The notes: generated from the letters alone by a model not told the origin. Counted from the stretch's first letter, positions 8,817 through 17,686 are shown. The stretch: DNA of 40,091 bases from Gemmatimonadota bacterium (GCA_018673255.1 JABHDC010000171.1:1-40091); one strand, 5' to 3'. Program-made: numbers and translations.

Positions 8817-9776
8817 ATGTCTGAGCAGATGACAACCCATCGATTCGGCCGAACCGGGCTGCAACTGTCCCGCGTTGGACTCGGTGCGGGTGGCCCATCA
8901 CGGTTGGGGACCCAGCAGGGGAATGGCGACAGCCAAGTCGAGGCGCTCATCGCCTGTGCCCGCGATCTGAGCATCAACCACATCGATACAGCTCGTGGAT
9001 ACGGGACCGAAGCGACCATCGGCCGCGCGCTGCAACGTCTCGGCGCTCACGACATGATGATTGCCACGAAGGTGTTCTGGCACGACCGGGACACCCACAG
9101 GTCTGACACTGTGCAACGTGATCCGCAGGAACTCGTGGGCGAAGTCGAGGCGAGCCTGAAAGACCTGCGCCGTGATCAGATCGACATCTTCCAGTTTCAC
9201 GCCGTTCTACCGGAAGATTTCGATGAGATCGTCGAACGCCTGCTGCCGGTCGCCCTGAGCCTGAGGGATCAGGGGAAGATCCGTCACATTGGCATCACTG
9301 AAGATCCAAGCAAGGATCACAGCCAGGCCATGGCTCGGGCCGCTGCGCAGTGTGGTCACTTCGATTCACTCATGGTGCAATACAGCATCCTCGATCAGGT
9401 AGCCGAACCGCTCGGGATCACGGAGACCACCTTCGCCGCAACACGGGCCCGTGACATGGGTGTGTTCTGCATGTCGGCGGCTCGCTCCGCATTCACCGGC
9501 CTGGAGCCCTTGCGACAGACGATGGATCGACTTGCCGACGGTGAATCGACTCTCTTCGAGACGCGGATCCCCGATGGGATGACACCAGCCGATCTCGCCT
9601 TCAAGTTCGCTGCAGCCCAGGCTGGCATTGATGTCGTGCTCGTGGGGACCGGCAACCAGGCGCACCTGCGGGCCAGCACAGCGGCTGTTCTGGGCGCGCC
9701 GCTATCGTCGGACATTCTCGACTGGTTGCGCCAGCGTTATGGTATGACTGATGGACAACTGCTCTGGCAGGACTGA
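8817..9776 (+). CDS. Aldo/keto reductase
   Basis: A 319-residue NADPH-type aldo/keto reductase. The catalytic tetrad can be placed: Asp57 and Tyr62 in HIDTARGYG, Lys85 in MIATKVFW and His128 in FQFHAV. A TIM-barrel pattern follows, with R-H-I-G-I-T-E and a late G-T-G-N motif in the cofactor region. Members reduce aldehydes and ketones or oxidise sugar alcohols. It starts 46 bases from the divergent EamA gene and is followed 31 bases later by the aminopeptidase gene on the same strand, so the two may be co-transcribed. Confidence 0.9.
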   Translation: MSEQMTTHRFGRTGLQLSRVGLGAGGPSRLGTQQGNGDSQVEALIACARDLSINHIDTARGYGTEATIGRALQRLGAHDMMIATKVFWHDRDTHRSDTVQRDPQELVGEVEASLKDLRRDQIDIFQFHAVLPEDFDEIVERLLPVALSLRDQGKIRHIGITEDPSKDHSQAMARAAAQCGHFDSLMVQYSILDQVAEPLGITETTFAATRARDMGVFCMSAARSAFTGLEPLRQTMDRLADGESTLFETRIPDGMTPADLAFKFAAAQAGIDVVLVGTGNQAHLRASTAAVLGAPLSSDILDWLRQRYGMTDGQLLWQD

Positions 9777-9807
9777 TATCGACCCAAACTTGAGGAGTGC
9801 AAACGAT

Positions 9808-11037
9808 ATGCAAGACCGACTTCGTGCCTATGCCGATCTGGCATTGAGCGTGGGCCTGAATCTTCAGGCGGGACAGCGTCTGTTCCTGTCAGCACCCATC
9901 ATCGCCGCCGATCTGGTGCACGTTGTTGCTGCCGCGGCCTACGATCGCGGCGCCATTCTCGTGGAGGTAAACTGGACCGACGACGAACTGACGCTGGCTC
10001 GCTTCCGCCACGCCCCGCGCGATTCCTTTGAGGAATTCCCCACGTGGCGCTCTGACGCGATGGTGGCCGCCGCCAAGCGAGGCGATGCATTCTTGAGCCT
10101 CAGGGGAACCGATCCGGCTCTGCTGAAGGATGAGGATCCGGCCCTGGTCACGACGGTGCAGCGCGTGCAGGCGGAGAATACACGGGAGTATCTCACCTAT
10201 ATCACCAGCCATCAGGTCAATTGGTGTGTTCTGTCCGTGCCCATTCCATCCTGGGCTCAGCGGATCTTTCCCGATGCCGATGATGCAGTGGAATCGTTGT
10301 GGGGTGCCATCGCCAATGCCTGCCGCCTCAATGCAGCCGACCCCGTCGCTGCCTGGGATCAGCATCTGGAACAACTGGCGCGCCGGGCGGCGCGACTGAC
10401 CACGACGGCCTATGACGCACTGCGTTTCACGGGGCCGGGAACCGATCTGCGTGTCGGCCTCGTCGAGGGACATCGCTGGATTGGCGGGCAATCGACGACG
10501 GAGTCAGGGATCACCTTCACGCCGAATGTTCCAACAGAAGAGGTCTTTACCACGCCACACCGGGAGCGTGTGGATGGGACCGTGACGGCCACCAAGCCCC
10601 TCAACTATGCCGGGAATCTGATCGAAGATTTCCGCGTGCGTTTCGCAGGGGGGCGTGTCGTAGAGGTTGAGGCTGCTGCAGGGCAGGATGTGCTGCAGGG
10701 GCTGGTCGACACCGACGAGGGATCGGCGCGATTGGGCGAAGTGGCCCTCGTACCCGCCTCCTCGCCGATCTCACAGACAGGATTGCTCTTCTACAACACG
10801 CTCTTCGATGAGAATGCCGCCAGTCACATCGCCCTGGGCAAGGCGTATGACGAATGTGTCGAAGGGGGAGGACAGATGAAGAGGGAAGAACTACTGGCTC
10901 ACGGTGTCAATGACAGCCTGACTCACGTGGATTTCATGATCGGCGGAGACCAGATTGACGTATTCGGCCAGCGTAAGGATGGTAGTGAAGAGCTGCTCAT
11001 GGAGCAGGGAGAATGGACGGTTGCTGCAGGCGAGTAG
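9808..11037 (+). CDS. Aminopeptidase, M29 (thermophilic aminopeptidase/AmpS) family
   Basis: A 409-residue protein, the usual length for peptidase family M29, cytosolic and without signal peptide. The C-terminal half carries the expected two-metal ligands in order: E-E-V-F-T-T-P, L-G-E-V-A-L-V-P, N-T-L-F-D-E-N-A-A-S-H-I-A-L-G-K-A-Y and H-V-D-F-M-I-G. ATG 9808 was chosen because GAGGAG at 9792-9797 precedes it. The 5-prime extension of this frame lies inside the aldo/keto reductase gene. M29 enzymes remove N-terminal residues from peptides. It is convergent with the CBM9-like operon, with a 42-base gap. Confidence 0.9.
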   Translation: MQDRLRAYADLALSVGLNLQAGQRLFLSAPIIAADLVHVVAAAAYDRGAILVEVNWTDDELTLARFRHAPRDSFEEFPTWRSDAMVAAAKRGDAFLSLRGTDPALLKDEDPALVTTVQRVQAENTREYLTYITSHQVNWCVLSVPIPSWAQRIFPDADDAVESLWGAIANACRLNAADPVAAWDQHLEQLARRAARLTTTAYDALRFTGPGTDLRVGLVEGHRWIGGQSTTESGITFTPNVPTEEVFTTPHRERVDGTVTATKPLNYAGNLIEDFRVRFAGGRVVEVEAAAGQDVLQGLVDTDEGSARLGEVALVPASSPISQTGLLFYNTLFDENAASHIALGKAYDECVEGGGQMKREELLAHGVNDSLTHVDFMIGGDQIDVFGQRKDGSEELLMEQGEWTVAAGE

Positions 11038-11079
11038 TGCGATGGCAGCGCAGCGCCCCCGGCCACGCCGACGTCGGGC

Positions 11080-11763
11080 TCAGCCGAAGCGCAGCGGCTG
11101 GAAGAATTGTGGGGCGTGGAAGCTGGGTGTCTCGAGTTCGATCGGCGCCCACGTGGCCCAGTGTGGATGTGAGGTCGCCGCACCACACTTGTAGAGATTG
11201 CCCTTCCACTCCACGCCGGCCTCTGGTCGCGGCAGGTCGACGAAGTAGCGCCCAAAGAGCTCAAAGGGCGCGTGGAATTCCACCAGCCACGTGGTCGCCG
11301 TCGTGATCTCCGGTTCGACGCGGCGTGGCATGGTATGAGCGACGCGGACTAGGGATGCGTCGGCTTCGGCCAGCAAGGGGCTCGGGCGGTGCCAGCCGCG
11401 TTCCGTCGTCGATGAGCAGCGGCGCAGCAGCATCACACCACCGCAATTCAACTCGAAGTTGAAATAGGCATCCGTCTCTCCCATGGCATGAGGCGAGAGG
11501 AAGAACTCGACGCAGCTGTCAGCACTGACCGGATCGCCAAACTTCCGAGCCACGGAGCGGATGTATTGGTCCTCGACGCGGAAGATGGCGCCCAGATAGT
11601 CGTCGTCGTAGGTGATGCGGACTTGAGTACGAGGTCTGTGACCGCCATCCTGCCAGCGGAAATCGGCAATATCCAATGGTTCCACGTCCCCCCACAGGGG
11701 GGAATCCCAGTCCGTTGTCGGGTGGCCGAGTGGGCGGTTGGCCCTCGTGATCGTGTATTCCAC
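11080..11763 (-). CDS. CBM9-like carbohydrate-binding family protein (copy 2)
   Basis: A 227-residue protein of the carbohydrate-binding family 9-like group (DOMON-like beta sandwich). Typical segments are L-W-G-D-V near the N-terminus, D-D-D-Y-L-G-A-I-F-R-V-E-D, C-V-E-F-F, YFNFELNCGG and a C-terminal G-N-L-Y-K-C-G...SHPHWATWAP. It has no signal peptide and no linked catalytic domain. It starts at GTG 11763, sharing one base with the stop of the preceding paralogue (TAGTG), so translation is coupled. It is equal in length to that paralogue and clearly similar along its whole length, so the pair is a tandem duplication. Last gene of its operon. Confidence 0.85.
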   Translation of the reverse strand: MEYTITRANRPLGHPTTDWDSPLWGDVEPLDIADFRWQDGGHRPRTQVRITYDDDYLGAIFRVEDQYIRSVARKFGDPVSADSCVEFFLSPHAMGETDAYFNFELNCGGVMLLRRCSSTTERGWHRPSPLLAEADASLVRVAHTMPRRVEPEITTATTWLVEFHAPFELFGRYFVDLPRPEAGVEWKGNLYKCGAATSHPHWATWAPIELETPSFHAPQFFQPLRFG

Positions 11764-12446
11764 TAGCTGAATCGCAGGGGCTGATAGAAGTCAGGTTGGT
11801 GGAAACTCGGATTGGGTGTGTCCACTGGCGACCACGAACCCCAATGCGGGTGAGACGTGCGATCGCCGCACTTGTAGAAGTTGCCGCGCCACGTATCGCC
11901 CGGGCCCGGGCGCTTCACGTCGAAGTATTTCTCGAACAGTGTCCACGGTACATGGTATTCCACCGACCAGGATGTGGGTTCGGTCAGTTCTGGCTCCACG
12001 ATCTTCGGCAAAGTCGAGGCCATCACAATCGTCGCACCGTCCTCTTCGTTGACATAGACCGAGCCGGCCCCCGCCAGACGCTGTGCAGAAGACGGACAGG
12101 CGTGCAGCAGCATCGTGCCGCCACAATTCACTTCGAAGTTGAAGTACGCATTCTCTGCGGGATCGTCGTTCGGTGCCACGAAGAATTCGACACAGCTGTC
12201 GGTGCAAACTGAATCGTTGAACTTTTCGGCCACAGCCCGTACATACCGATCATCTACGTCGAAGCGGACGGCGAGCCAGTTGTCGTCATAGAGCAGGTGG
12301 CCACGTGCGTCGGGCCGGTGACCGGAGTCTTCCCAGGTGAAGTGCGTAATTTGCGCCACTGCCGCCGACGACCACAGCGAGCTGTTGTTGAGGTCGGGCG
12401 TGCCAAGAGACTGATCTGCTTTCTGAATACTATACGTGCTGGTCAT
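11763..12446 (-). CDS. CBM9-like carbohydrate-binding family protein (copy 1)
   Basis: A 227-residue CBM9-like protein, paralogous to the gene that follows it. Shared positions include YFNFEVNCGG, C-V-E-F-F, G-N-F-Y-K-C-G, SHPHWGSWSP and the final Q-P-L-R-F. ATG 12446 is preceded by AGGAAGG six bases upstream and overlaps the PhyH stop as ATGA. It has no signal peptide, so either it acts in the cytosol or its export is not of the Sec type. These proteins bind sugars or sugar-like ligands in characterised relatives. The ligand here is unknown. Confidence 0.85.
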   Translation of the reverse strand: MTSTYSIQKADQSLGTPDLNNSSLWSSAAVAQITHFTWEDSGHRPDARGHLLYDDNWLAVRFDVDDRYVRAVAEKFNDSVCTDSCVEFFVAPNDDPAENAYFNFEVNCGGTMLLHACPSSAQRLAGAGSVYVNEEDGATIVMASTLPKIVEPELTEPTSWSVEYHVPWTLFEKYFDVKRPGPGDTWRGNFYKCGDRTSHPHWGSWSPVDTPNPSFHQPDFYQPLRFS

Positions 12447-13195
12447 AGTCGACCTTCCTTTTCCCACTGCTCGTAGAGTTCCTGTCGGTAGGCCTCGGCC
12501 CGGTCCTGGTCCTCTTTGGCCGAAGCGGCAAAGAACACGAAACCGAGTGCAGCACGGCGGCGCGTCGATGGATTGGCGTCGGCGCGGTGCACGGTCATCG
12601 AGTGATGGGCAAACAGATCACCCGGTTTGGCGCAGATTGGTTTCTCTCGTGCCCTGTCGTCATCACCATAGTCGGTGATGCCCTGAGAGAAGCCGATCAC
12701 ATTTGATCGTTGGTGGGGCCGCATGTCCTGTTTGTGTGTGCCCGGAACGTAACGGACGCAGCCATTCTCTTCATCGATGACATCGAGTGCGAGCCACAGC
12801 GTGATCGCTTCATTTGGCTCGAGCATGAAGTAGAAGCCGTCCTGGTGGACCGGCGTGGGGCCACCGATGCGGGCCGGCTTGTTGAACCACTGAAGATTCT
12901 TTCCCACCACGTCATCGCCCAGCAGATGCCGCGCCAGCCCTGCCATGCGCCCATCGTAATAGAGTTCATGAAACCACGGATCCAGATTGATCATGTTCTG
13001 CAACCGCATGATCGATGACGGATCGTCAGGATCTTCGTAGAAGGCGGTCGTTTCTGGCGCACCGGGTAGAATGTCGGTGATGAAGCGGTCGATATTCGCG
13101 TCGACATCCGACGCCTCGGCGCTGCTGAGGTAGTCCGGCAGGACAACGAAACCATCCTGGTCAAAATCCTGCTTCCACTGTGCATCGAAGGACAA
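12443..13195 (-). CDS. Phytanoyl-CoA dioxygenase (PhyH) family protein
   Basis: A 250-residue Fe(II)/2-oxoglutarate oxygenase. The metal site shows as H117-x-D119 in VHQDGFYF and a distal His in HHSMTVHRADAN, followed by T-R-R-R-A-A-L-G-F for 2-oxoglutarate binding. The start is TTG 13195: GGGAG lies eight bases upstream and no ATG in frame fits the conserved N-terminus (Q-D-G-F-V-V-L-P-D-Y-L). It is the third gene of the five-gene amidohydrolase/CBM9-like operon, 21 bases after the second amidohydrolase, and ends in an ATGA overlap. It differs clearly from the PhyH protein at 6049. Confidence 0.88.
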   Translation of the reverse strand: MSFDAQWKQDFDQDGFVVLPDYLSSAEASDVDANIDRFITDILPGAPETTAFYEDPDDPSSIMRLQNMINLDPWFHELYYDGRMAGLARHLLGDDVVGKNLQWFNKPARIGGPTPVHQDGFYFMLEPNEAITLWLALDVIDEENGCVRYVPGTHKQDMRPHQRSNVIGFSQGITDYGDDDRAREKPICAKPGDLFAHHSMTVHRADANPSTRRRAALGFVFFAASAKEDQDRAEAYRQELYEQWEKEGRL

Positions 13196-13216
13196 CGGCG
13201 TTTCTCCCGGTCTCTA

Positions 13217-13993
13217 TCAGGGCAACTTGAGAAGGCGGGCAGCATTTCGCCACGCGATCCCGTCACGAATCTTCTTCGGGCGATCCAGCAACTGCAGCTT
13301 GAGAAGGGCCGGCTCGGGCACATTCCAGTTCATCCCCGTGCCAAAGGCGAGATGTTCCGGGCCGGCGGTGTCGAGGAATGTCTGCATGTTGCGCTGAAGA
13401 ACGCTGGCCATGCGGGAGATATCGACCACGTAGCGTGCATTCTCAGGCAGGCGAGATCCGTCCAGGCCGAGGGCGTTGAGGAACATCCACCCGACCTTGG
13501 GACGGGCCTTGAGGATCTGCTCAAACTCGCTCTGGCTCAGGTCACGGGCCCGATCCCAGGGGTGACGCGTGCGGCGGTCCTCGATCCGCTGCGGAATCTG
13601 AATGCACCATCCGCGCTCGGCGATGGCGTCGATCAATTCGAGGGCACCTGGATCGGTCAGCTGATACTCGTGGTATTGCGGCACCAACCTCACACCCAGG
13701 AAGCCGAGATCGTCGGCGCATCGGCGCAGATCTTCTTCCCAGCTGGGATCCATCGGGTTGGCCAGGGCGAAGGGGACCAGACGATCGAGGTGACGCCGAA
13801 CCTGCCGGGCCAGGTCTTCATTGGCAGGGTGGGCATTGCGATAGAGCACGCCGGTCAGAGATCCCACGACGGCACGTTCGATACCGTGCTTGTCCATGCG
13901 TTTGAGCAGACCGCTGATCGAGCCATCACGGAGCTGGCGGAAGGGCCATGCCCCAACCCATGTGTTGATGTCGAGCAGGGGAGGAGCGGTCAT
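13217..13993 (-). CDS. Amidohydrolase-family (Amidohydro_2) protein lacking catalytic metal ligands
   Basis: A 258-residue TIM-barrel protein of the amidohydrolase 2 family by its overall pattern (G-V-R-L-V-P-Q-Y-H-E-Y mid-domain, C-terminal A-W-R-N-A-A-R-L-L-K-L). The N-terminal H-x-H that normally binds metal is replaced by N-T-W in DINTWVGAWPF. The late F-G-T-D is F-G-T-G, so the usual metal and acid/base residues are missing. The neighbouring paralogue keeps them. It may be a structural or regulatory partner, or use other chemistry. ATG 13993 overlaps the upstream stop as ATGA, so the two products are made together. Confidence 0.84.
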   Translation of the reverse strand: MTAPPLLDINTWVGAWPFRQLRDGSISGLLKRMDKHGIERAVVGSLTGVLYRNAHPANEDLARQVRRHLDRLVPFALANPMDPSWEEDLRRCADDLGFLGVRLVPQYHEYQLTDPGALELIDAIAERGWCIQIPQRIEDRRTRHPWDRARDLSQSEFEQILKARPKVGWMFLNALGLDGSRLPENARYVVDISRMASVLQRNMQTFLDTAGPEHLAFGTGMNWNVPEPALLKLQLLDRPKKIRDGIAWRNAARLLKLP

Positions 13994-14769
13994 GAGACGG
14001 CTCCTTTCCTCATGTCGAGAATCTTCTGGAAATTCTTCCAGAAGATCTTCTCTTGTTGCGAACTGGTCAGTTCGGCTCCGAGGATCTTGCCGACGCCGCC
14101 CTCCATGGTCATGTCCGTTGCGAAGAGGAGGCGGTCGGCGCCCAGTTCACGTACGCACATCTCCACCATGCCGTCGTCGACGATTGATCCGGACGTGTCC
14201 AGATACACGCTGGGTGCGAGGCGTAGTTGTTTGATCGACCATTCCCAGTCTCCACCCCCGCCGATGTGACCCTCGATGAGCATACATTCCGGATAGAGGG
14301 CTGCGGCTCGTACGAAGTCGGCCGCGTCGGAGATGTTCGGCTGCTGTTCGCGGAAGTCGCGGGTTGTCGGGTGACCGGCGTGTTCGAGAACCGGCACGGC
14401 TTCATCGATCGCCCGTTCGAGAACCGGGTGAACGGCAGGATCCCAGATCTTGTACTGGTTGTAGAGCTTGATGCCGATCATCCCCGCATCCAGGCAACGG
14501 CTGATCTCATCCAGTGATTCCCGCTGGCCGGGTACGATGTAGCTGTAACCGAGGATTCGCTCGGGATACTGCTTCATGGCCGTGATCACGTCGTCGTTGG
14601 CGCGCCGAACGGTCGCGTAGTCGGGCATGCCTCGCATGACCGGTATCGAGACAGCCAGTTTCTCAATCCCCAAAGCATCGGCCGCTTCGATGATGCGGTC
14701 GTTGTGATCCCAACTCCAGTCGGCGCCGCGACCCCTCACGTGCATGTGGCAGTCAATCCTGCGCACCAT
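13990..14769 (-). CDS. Amidohydrolase family (Amidohydro_2) metal-dependent hydrolase/decarboxylase
   Basis: A 259-residue protein with intact amidohydrolase 2 features: H-M-H in IDCHMHVRG (residues 8-10), Lys in M-I-G-I-K-L-Y-N, E-H-A-G-H-P, E-G-H-I-G-G-G-G and the terminal Asp in F-A-T-D-M. The family hydrolyses lactones and amides or decarboxylates aromatic and other acids, usually with Zn or Mn. ATG 14769 has GGAGGAGAAG just upstream. First gene of a tight operon (amidohydrolase pair, PhyH, CBM9-like pair), which suggests one pathway for an oxygenated sugar-like or lactone substrate. Confidence 0.88.
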   Translation of the reverse strand: MVRRIDCHMHVRGRGADWSWDHNDRIIEAADALGIEKLAVSIPVMRGMPDYATVRRANDDVITAMKQYPERILGYSYIVPGQRESLDEISRCLDAGMIGIKLYNQYKIWDPAVHPVLERAIDEAVPVLEHAGHPTTRDFREQQPNISDAADFVRAAALYPECMLIEGHIGGGGDWEWSIKQLRLAPSVYLDTSGSIVDDGMVEMCVRELGADRLLFATDMTMEGGVGKILGAELTSSQQEKIFWKNFQKILDMRKGAVS

Positions 14770-14918
14770 GTCTCTTCTCCTCCATCATCGGCGATGTGCA
14801 GCCAGGTGTGTATCAGCAGATGGAAAGCCCTCCGGTCAGGCTCGTCCAGTGCTGAGCGCCAGACCTTGCCGCTCACACCTTACCGGGAGAGAGAGGAAAA
14901 CGAGGTAGCCGCCGATCG
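14770..14918. other. Intergenic region upstream of the amidohydrolase operon
   Basis: About 150 bases between the start of the amidohydrolase operon and the 3-prime end of the methyltransferase gene. Both flanking genes read leftward, so the operon promoter should lie here. I see no convincing -35/-10 pair, terminator or small gene. Confidence 0.4.
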
Positions 14919-15623
14919 TCAAGCGTCGGGCGCTACGATGCGAAGCAGTCGTCCGCAGATACTGGGTCGTTCCCCCGGCCAGGCCAGAAGGGGCTCCGTC
15001 GTCTGCCAGGCATCCTCATGCGCCCCCAGGTCGGCAATGCACCGGGTCACCAGATCACGGTAGGGAATACGCCCCGGATCGGTGACTGCAACTTGTGAGA
15101 TCCCTGCCCGGATTCCTCGCTGGAACAGGCCGAACAGGGCCCCGATCATGGGCGCACGAAAGCAGATGTCGGCGCCGATCAGCAGGTCTACCTCGTCAAA
15201 CAGTTCAGATCTGACCTCATCGAATCCGGCGGTAACCGGCTTCACCTTCACATTGTTGAGATCACAGAGCACTTCGACGAAAGGGAAGACGTGCGGATCG
15301 ATATCCACGGCGCAGACCTGCGCTCCACGCAGGGCGCAGTAGACGGAGGCGATCCCCCAGCCGCAGCCCGCATCGATGATGCGGCGTCCCTCCAGGTCGA
15401 GGGTTTCGAGATAGGAGATCAGCAGCCAGCTCGAATTCCAGGGCCGATGTCCCTGGTAATGCGGCGGATTGCGGCCACGCATGGCCCGCAGGACCGGATC
15501 GCCGGGACGTGGGAGCCGCACGCCGAAGGCCTGGCGGTCCACCTGCGCCTGATGATGATCTGCTTGACGATCCGGCAGGGCGGCGGCTTCTTTGCGATCT
15601 CTCGCGTCGGACGAAGATTCCAT
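14919..15623 (-). CDS. Class I SAM-dependent methyltransferase
   Basis: A 234-residue protein with SAM motif I as IIDAGCGWGIAS near residue 83, followed by an acidic end to strand 2 (A-V-D-I-D-P). The preceding R-P-W-N-S-S-W-L-L segment resembles the protein-lysine/nicotinamide N-methyltransferase group, which methylates proteins or small amines. The first 45 residues are charged and poorly conserved-looking, so the true start could be later. It is divergent from the aminotransferase gene, with only 42 bases between starts. Confidence 0.82.
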   Translation of the reverse strand: MESSSDARDRKEAAALPDRQADHHQAQVDRQAFGVRLPRPGDPVLRAMRGRNPPHYQGHRPWNSSWLLISYLETLDLEGRRIIDAGCGWGIASVYCALRGAQVCAVDIDPHVFPFVEVLCDLNNVKVKPVTAGFDEVRSELFDEVDLLIGADICFRAPMIGALFGLFQRGIRAGISQVAVTDPGRIPYRDLVTRCIADLGAHEDAWQTTEPLLAWPGERPSICGRLLRIVAPDA

Positions 15624-15665
15624 ACGCCGACAACCTAGCGCCTCACTGCATCGAGCGATACCTTG

Positions 15666-16772
15666 ATGGGCATCCGTCTACCCCTGACCCCTGTCGTTCG
15701 GGGACTACCCGAGATGGTGCCATTTGTCGGTCCGGAGACCTTCGAACGGCGCAACGGACGTCCTCTCCGTGTTCGCTTGGGAGCCAACGAGAGTGTCTTC
15801 GGGATCTCACCTGCAGCGCGCGACGCGATGCGCACGGCCATCGACGAGGTGTGGAAGTACAATGACCCCGAGGCGTACGAACTGAGGGCTGCTCTGGCTG
15901 ACGTTCACGGTACCGGATTCGAGTGCGTGCAGGTGGGAGCCGGTATCGACGAGCTGCTTGGCCTGCTCATCCGCGTCTTCGTGGCGCCAGGTGAGCCCGC
16001 CGTCATGTCCCTGGGGTCCTACCCCACATTCGCCTACCACGCTCTGGGTCATGGGGCGCGACTCGAGACGGTGCCCTACCGAGACGATCATGTCGATCTG
16101 TCGGCACTGGCGGCCCGGGTGCACGAGGTGGGTGCACGTCTCGTCTATGTGGCCAACCCGGACAATCCCATGGGCACCTGGCGCACGGGCGAGCGACTGG
16201 AGGGCTTTGCGCAGGACGTGGGTGAAGACTGCCTCGTGATTCTCGACGAGGCCTACGCCGATTTTGCGCCACCTGACGCGATCCCGGTCATGCCCGGGCT
16301 GCCGAATGTCATTCGCATGCGCACCTTCTCGAAGGCCCACGGGATGGCAGGGGCCCGCATCGGTTATCTGCTGGCAGACGAGTCGGTCATCCATGTGCTG
16401 GGGAAAGTGCGGAATCACTTTGGCGTGAATCGTGTCGCTCAAGCCGGTGCCCTGGCATCACTGGGTGACAAAGACTTCGTCTCAGGCGTGATCAGCGAGG
16501 TGGCGCGAGGGCGACAGTCGCTGCAGCAGATGATGGGGTCGCTTGAACTGCCGACGCTGCCCTCGGCGACCAACTTCGTCAATGTCGACCTGGGGCAGGG
16601 AGACCGAGCGCGTGCGGTCCTGGCCGATCTGCTGAATCGAGATGTCTTCGTCCGCATGCCCACGCAGCCGCCAGGGGATCGGTGCATCCGGGTCACGATC
16701 GGTCGACCGGCTGATCTGGAAACCTTCGCCACGGCCCTCTCGCAGAGCCTGCAGGCCCAGGGAGGGTGCTGA
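15666..16772 (+). CDS. PLP-dependent aminotransferase, class I/II, histidinol-phosphate aminotransferase-like
   Basis: A 368-residue fold-type I aminotransferase. The PLP-lysine lies in TFSKAHGMAGARIGY. Other hallmarks are A-N-P-D-N-P-M-G-T (Asn), I-L-D-E-A-Y-A-D-F (Asp) and the N-terminal R-L-G-A-N-E-S-V-F-G. The overall look is HisC-like, which converts histidinol phosphate with glutamate in histidine synthesis. Paralogues with other substrates are common, and no his gene is adjacent. ATG 15666 was chosen, with an in-frame TTG directly before it. It ends three bases before the next gene, so the two are likely co-transcribed. Confidence 0.87.
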   Translation: MGIRLPLTPVVRGLPEMVPFVGPETFERRNGRPLRVRLGANESVFGISPAARDAMRTAIDEVWKYNDPEAYELRAALADVHGTGFECVQVGAGIDELLGLLIRVFVAPGEPAVMSLGSYPTFAYHALGHGARLETVPYRDDHVDLSALAARVHEVGARLVYVANPDNPMGTWRTGERLEGFAQDVGEDCLVILDEAYADFAPPDAIPVMPGLPNVIRMRTFSKAHGMAGARIGYLLADESVIHVLGKVRNHFGVNRVAQAGALASLGDKDFVSGVISEVARGRQSLQQMMGSLELPTLPSATNFVNVDLGQGDRARAVLADLLNRDVFVRMPTQPPGDRCIRVTIGRPADLETFATALSQSLQAQGGC

Positions 16773-16774
16773 GC

Positions 16775-17686
16775 ATGCGTGTCTTGATCTCAGGCGCCGG
16801 CGGGCTGGTCGGCTCGGCCCTGTCCGACTTCCTGATGACACGGACCATCGAGCTGGTCCGTCTGTCTCGATCCGACACCCGCCAGGGTGTCTCGGCGGTG
16901 CCCTGGGATCCGGCGGCAGGACACTTGCCACCCGACCCGATCGAGGGATTTGATGCCGTGATCCATCTGGCAGGAGAGGGGATCGCCTCGGGACGATGGA
17001 CGGCGGCGAAGAAAAAGCGGATCCGTGACAGCCGTGTGCAGGGAACACGTTTGCTGGCCGAGACACTGGCCCGATGTGAGCGTCGGCCAGACGTGCTGAT
17101 CTGTGCCTCGGCCATCGGCTACTACGGGGACCGCTCGGATGAGGTCGTGGATGAGGAGAGTGGCCCGGGGCAGGGATTCCTGGCTGAAGTGGTCCGTGAA
17201 TGGGAGGCCGCATCAAAACCGGCGGCCGATGCCGGGATCCGTGTCGTCCACCTGCGGCTGGGCGTGGTCCTGAGTCCATCCGGTGGCGCGTTGGCGCAGA
17301 TGCTCCTGCCTTTCCGCCTGGGTCTGGGTGGCCCTGTCGGGTCAGGCCGACAATACATGAGCTGGGTTACCCTGCGCGATGTCGTGGAAGTGATCGATCA
17401 CGCCATGACAGATGACTCGATTCGCGGCCCCATCAATGTGGTGGCCCCGACGCCGGTGACGCAGCGTGAGTTCGCTCGAGCCCTGGGCAGGGTTCTGAAT
17501 CGCCCCGCGATCCTGCCATTGCCCGCCTGGGCCGTGCGCCTCCTGCTTGGAGAGATGGGACAGGAGTTGCTGCTGTCCAGCACTCGTGTGAGACCGGCGC
17601 GTCTTGTGGCCAGCGACTACCACTTCGAGCACGATGATCTGCCCACGGCACTGACCGAGCTCCTCACTGATGGCGGGATTGGATAG
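16775..17686 (+). CDS. TIGR01777-family SDR epimerase-like protein (YfcH type)
   Basis: A 303-residue extended SDR protein. The N-terminal NAD(P)-binding motif is LISGAGGLVGS. The family signatures I-H-L-A-G-E-G-I-A, R-W-T-x-x-K-K-K-R-I and S-A-I-G-Y-Y-G-D-R are present, and the last supplies the Tyr of the active site. This group (E. coli YfcH, human SDR39U1) binds NADP but has no settled substrate. Start ATG 16775 gives the standard N-terminus. The preceding gene ends at 16772, and the next gene begins inside its last 17 bases. Confidence 0.9.
   Translation: MRVLISGAGGLVGSALSDFLMTRTIELVRLSRSDTRQGVSAVPWDPAAGHLPPDPIEGFDAVIHLAGEGIASGRWTAAKKKRIRDSRVQGTRLLAETLARCERRPDVLICASAIGYYGDRSDEVVDEESGPGQGFLAEVVREWEAASKPAADAGIRVVHLRLGVVLSPSGGALAQMLLPFRLGLGGPVGSGRQYMSWVTLRDVVEVIDHAMTDDSIRGPINVVAPTPVTQREFARALGRVLNRPAILPLPAWAVRLLLGEMGQELLLSSTRVRPARLVASDYHFEHDDLPTALTELLTDGGIG

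Noticed and set aside
13352..14269. Long + strand open frame of 305 codons
   Set aside because: It is a shadow of the two overlapping amidohydrolase genes on the minus strand, which show family motifs and good ribosome-binding sites.
14919..15623. The methyltransferase as EgtD (hercynine synthesis)
   Set aside because: Its length and the residues around motif I fit a small class I enzyme of the lysine/amine N-methyltransferase type, and the longer EgtD architecture is not seen.
15666..16772. The aminotransferase as the C-S or C-Se lyase (EgtE-type) step of selenoneine synthesis
   Set aside because: It is a class I/II HisC-like enzyme more than 20 kb from the sen genes. EgtE is a class V type enzyme.
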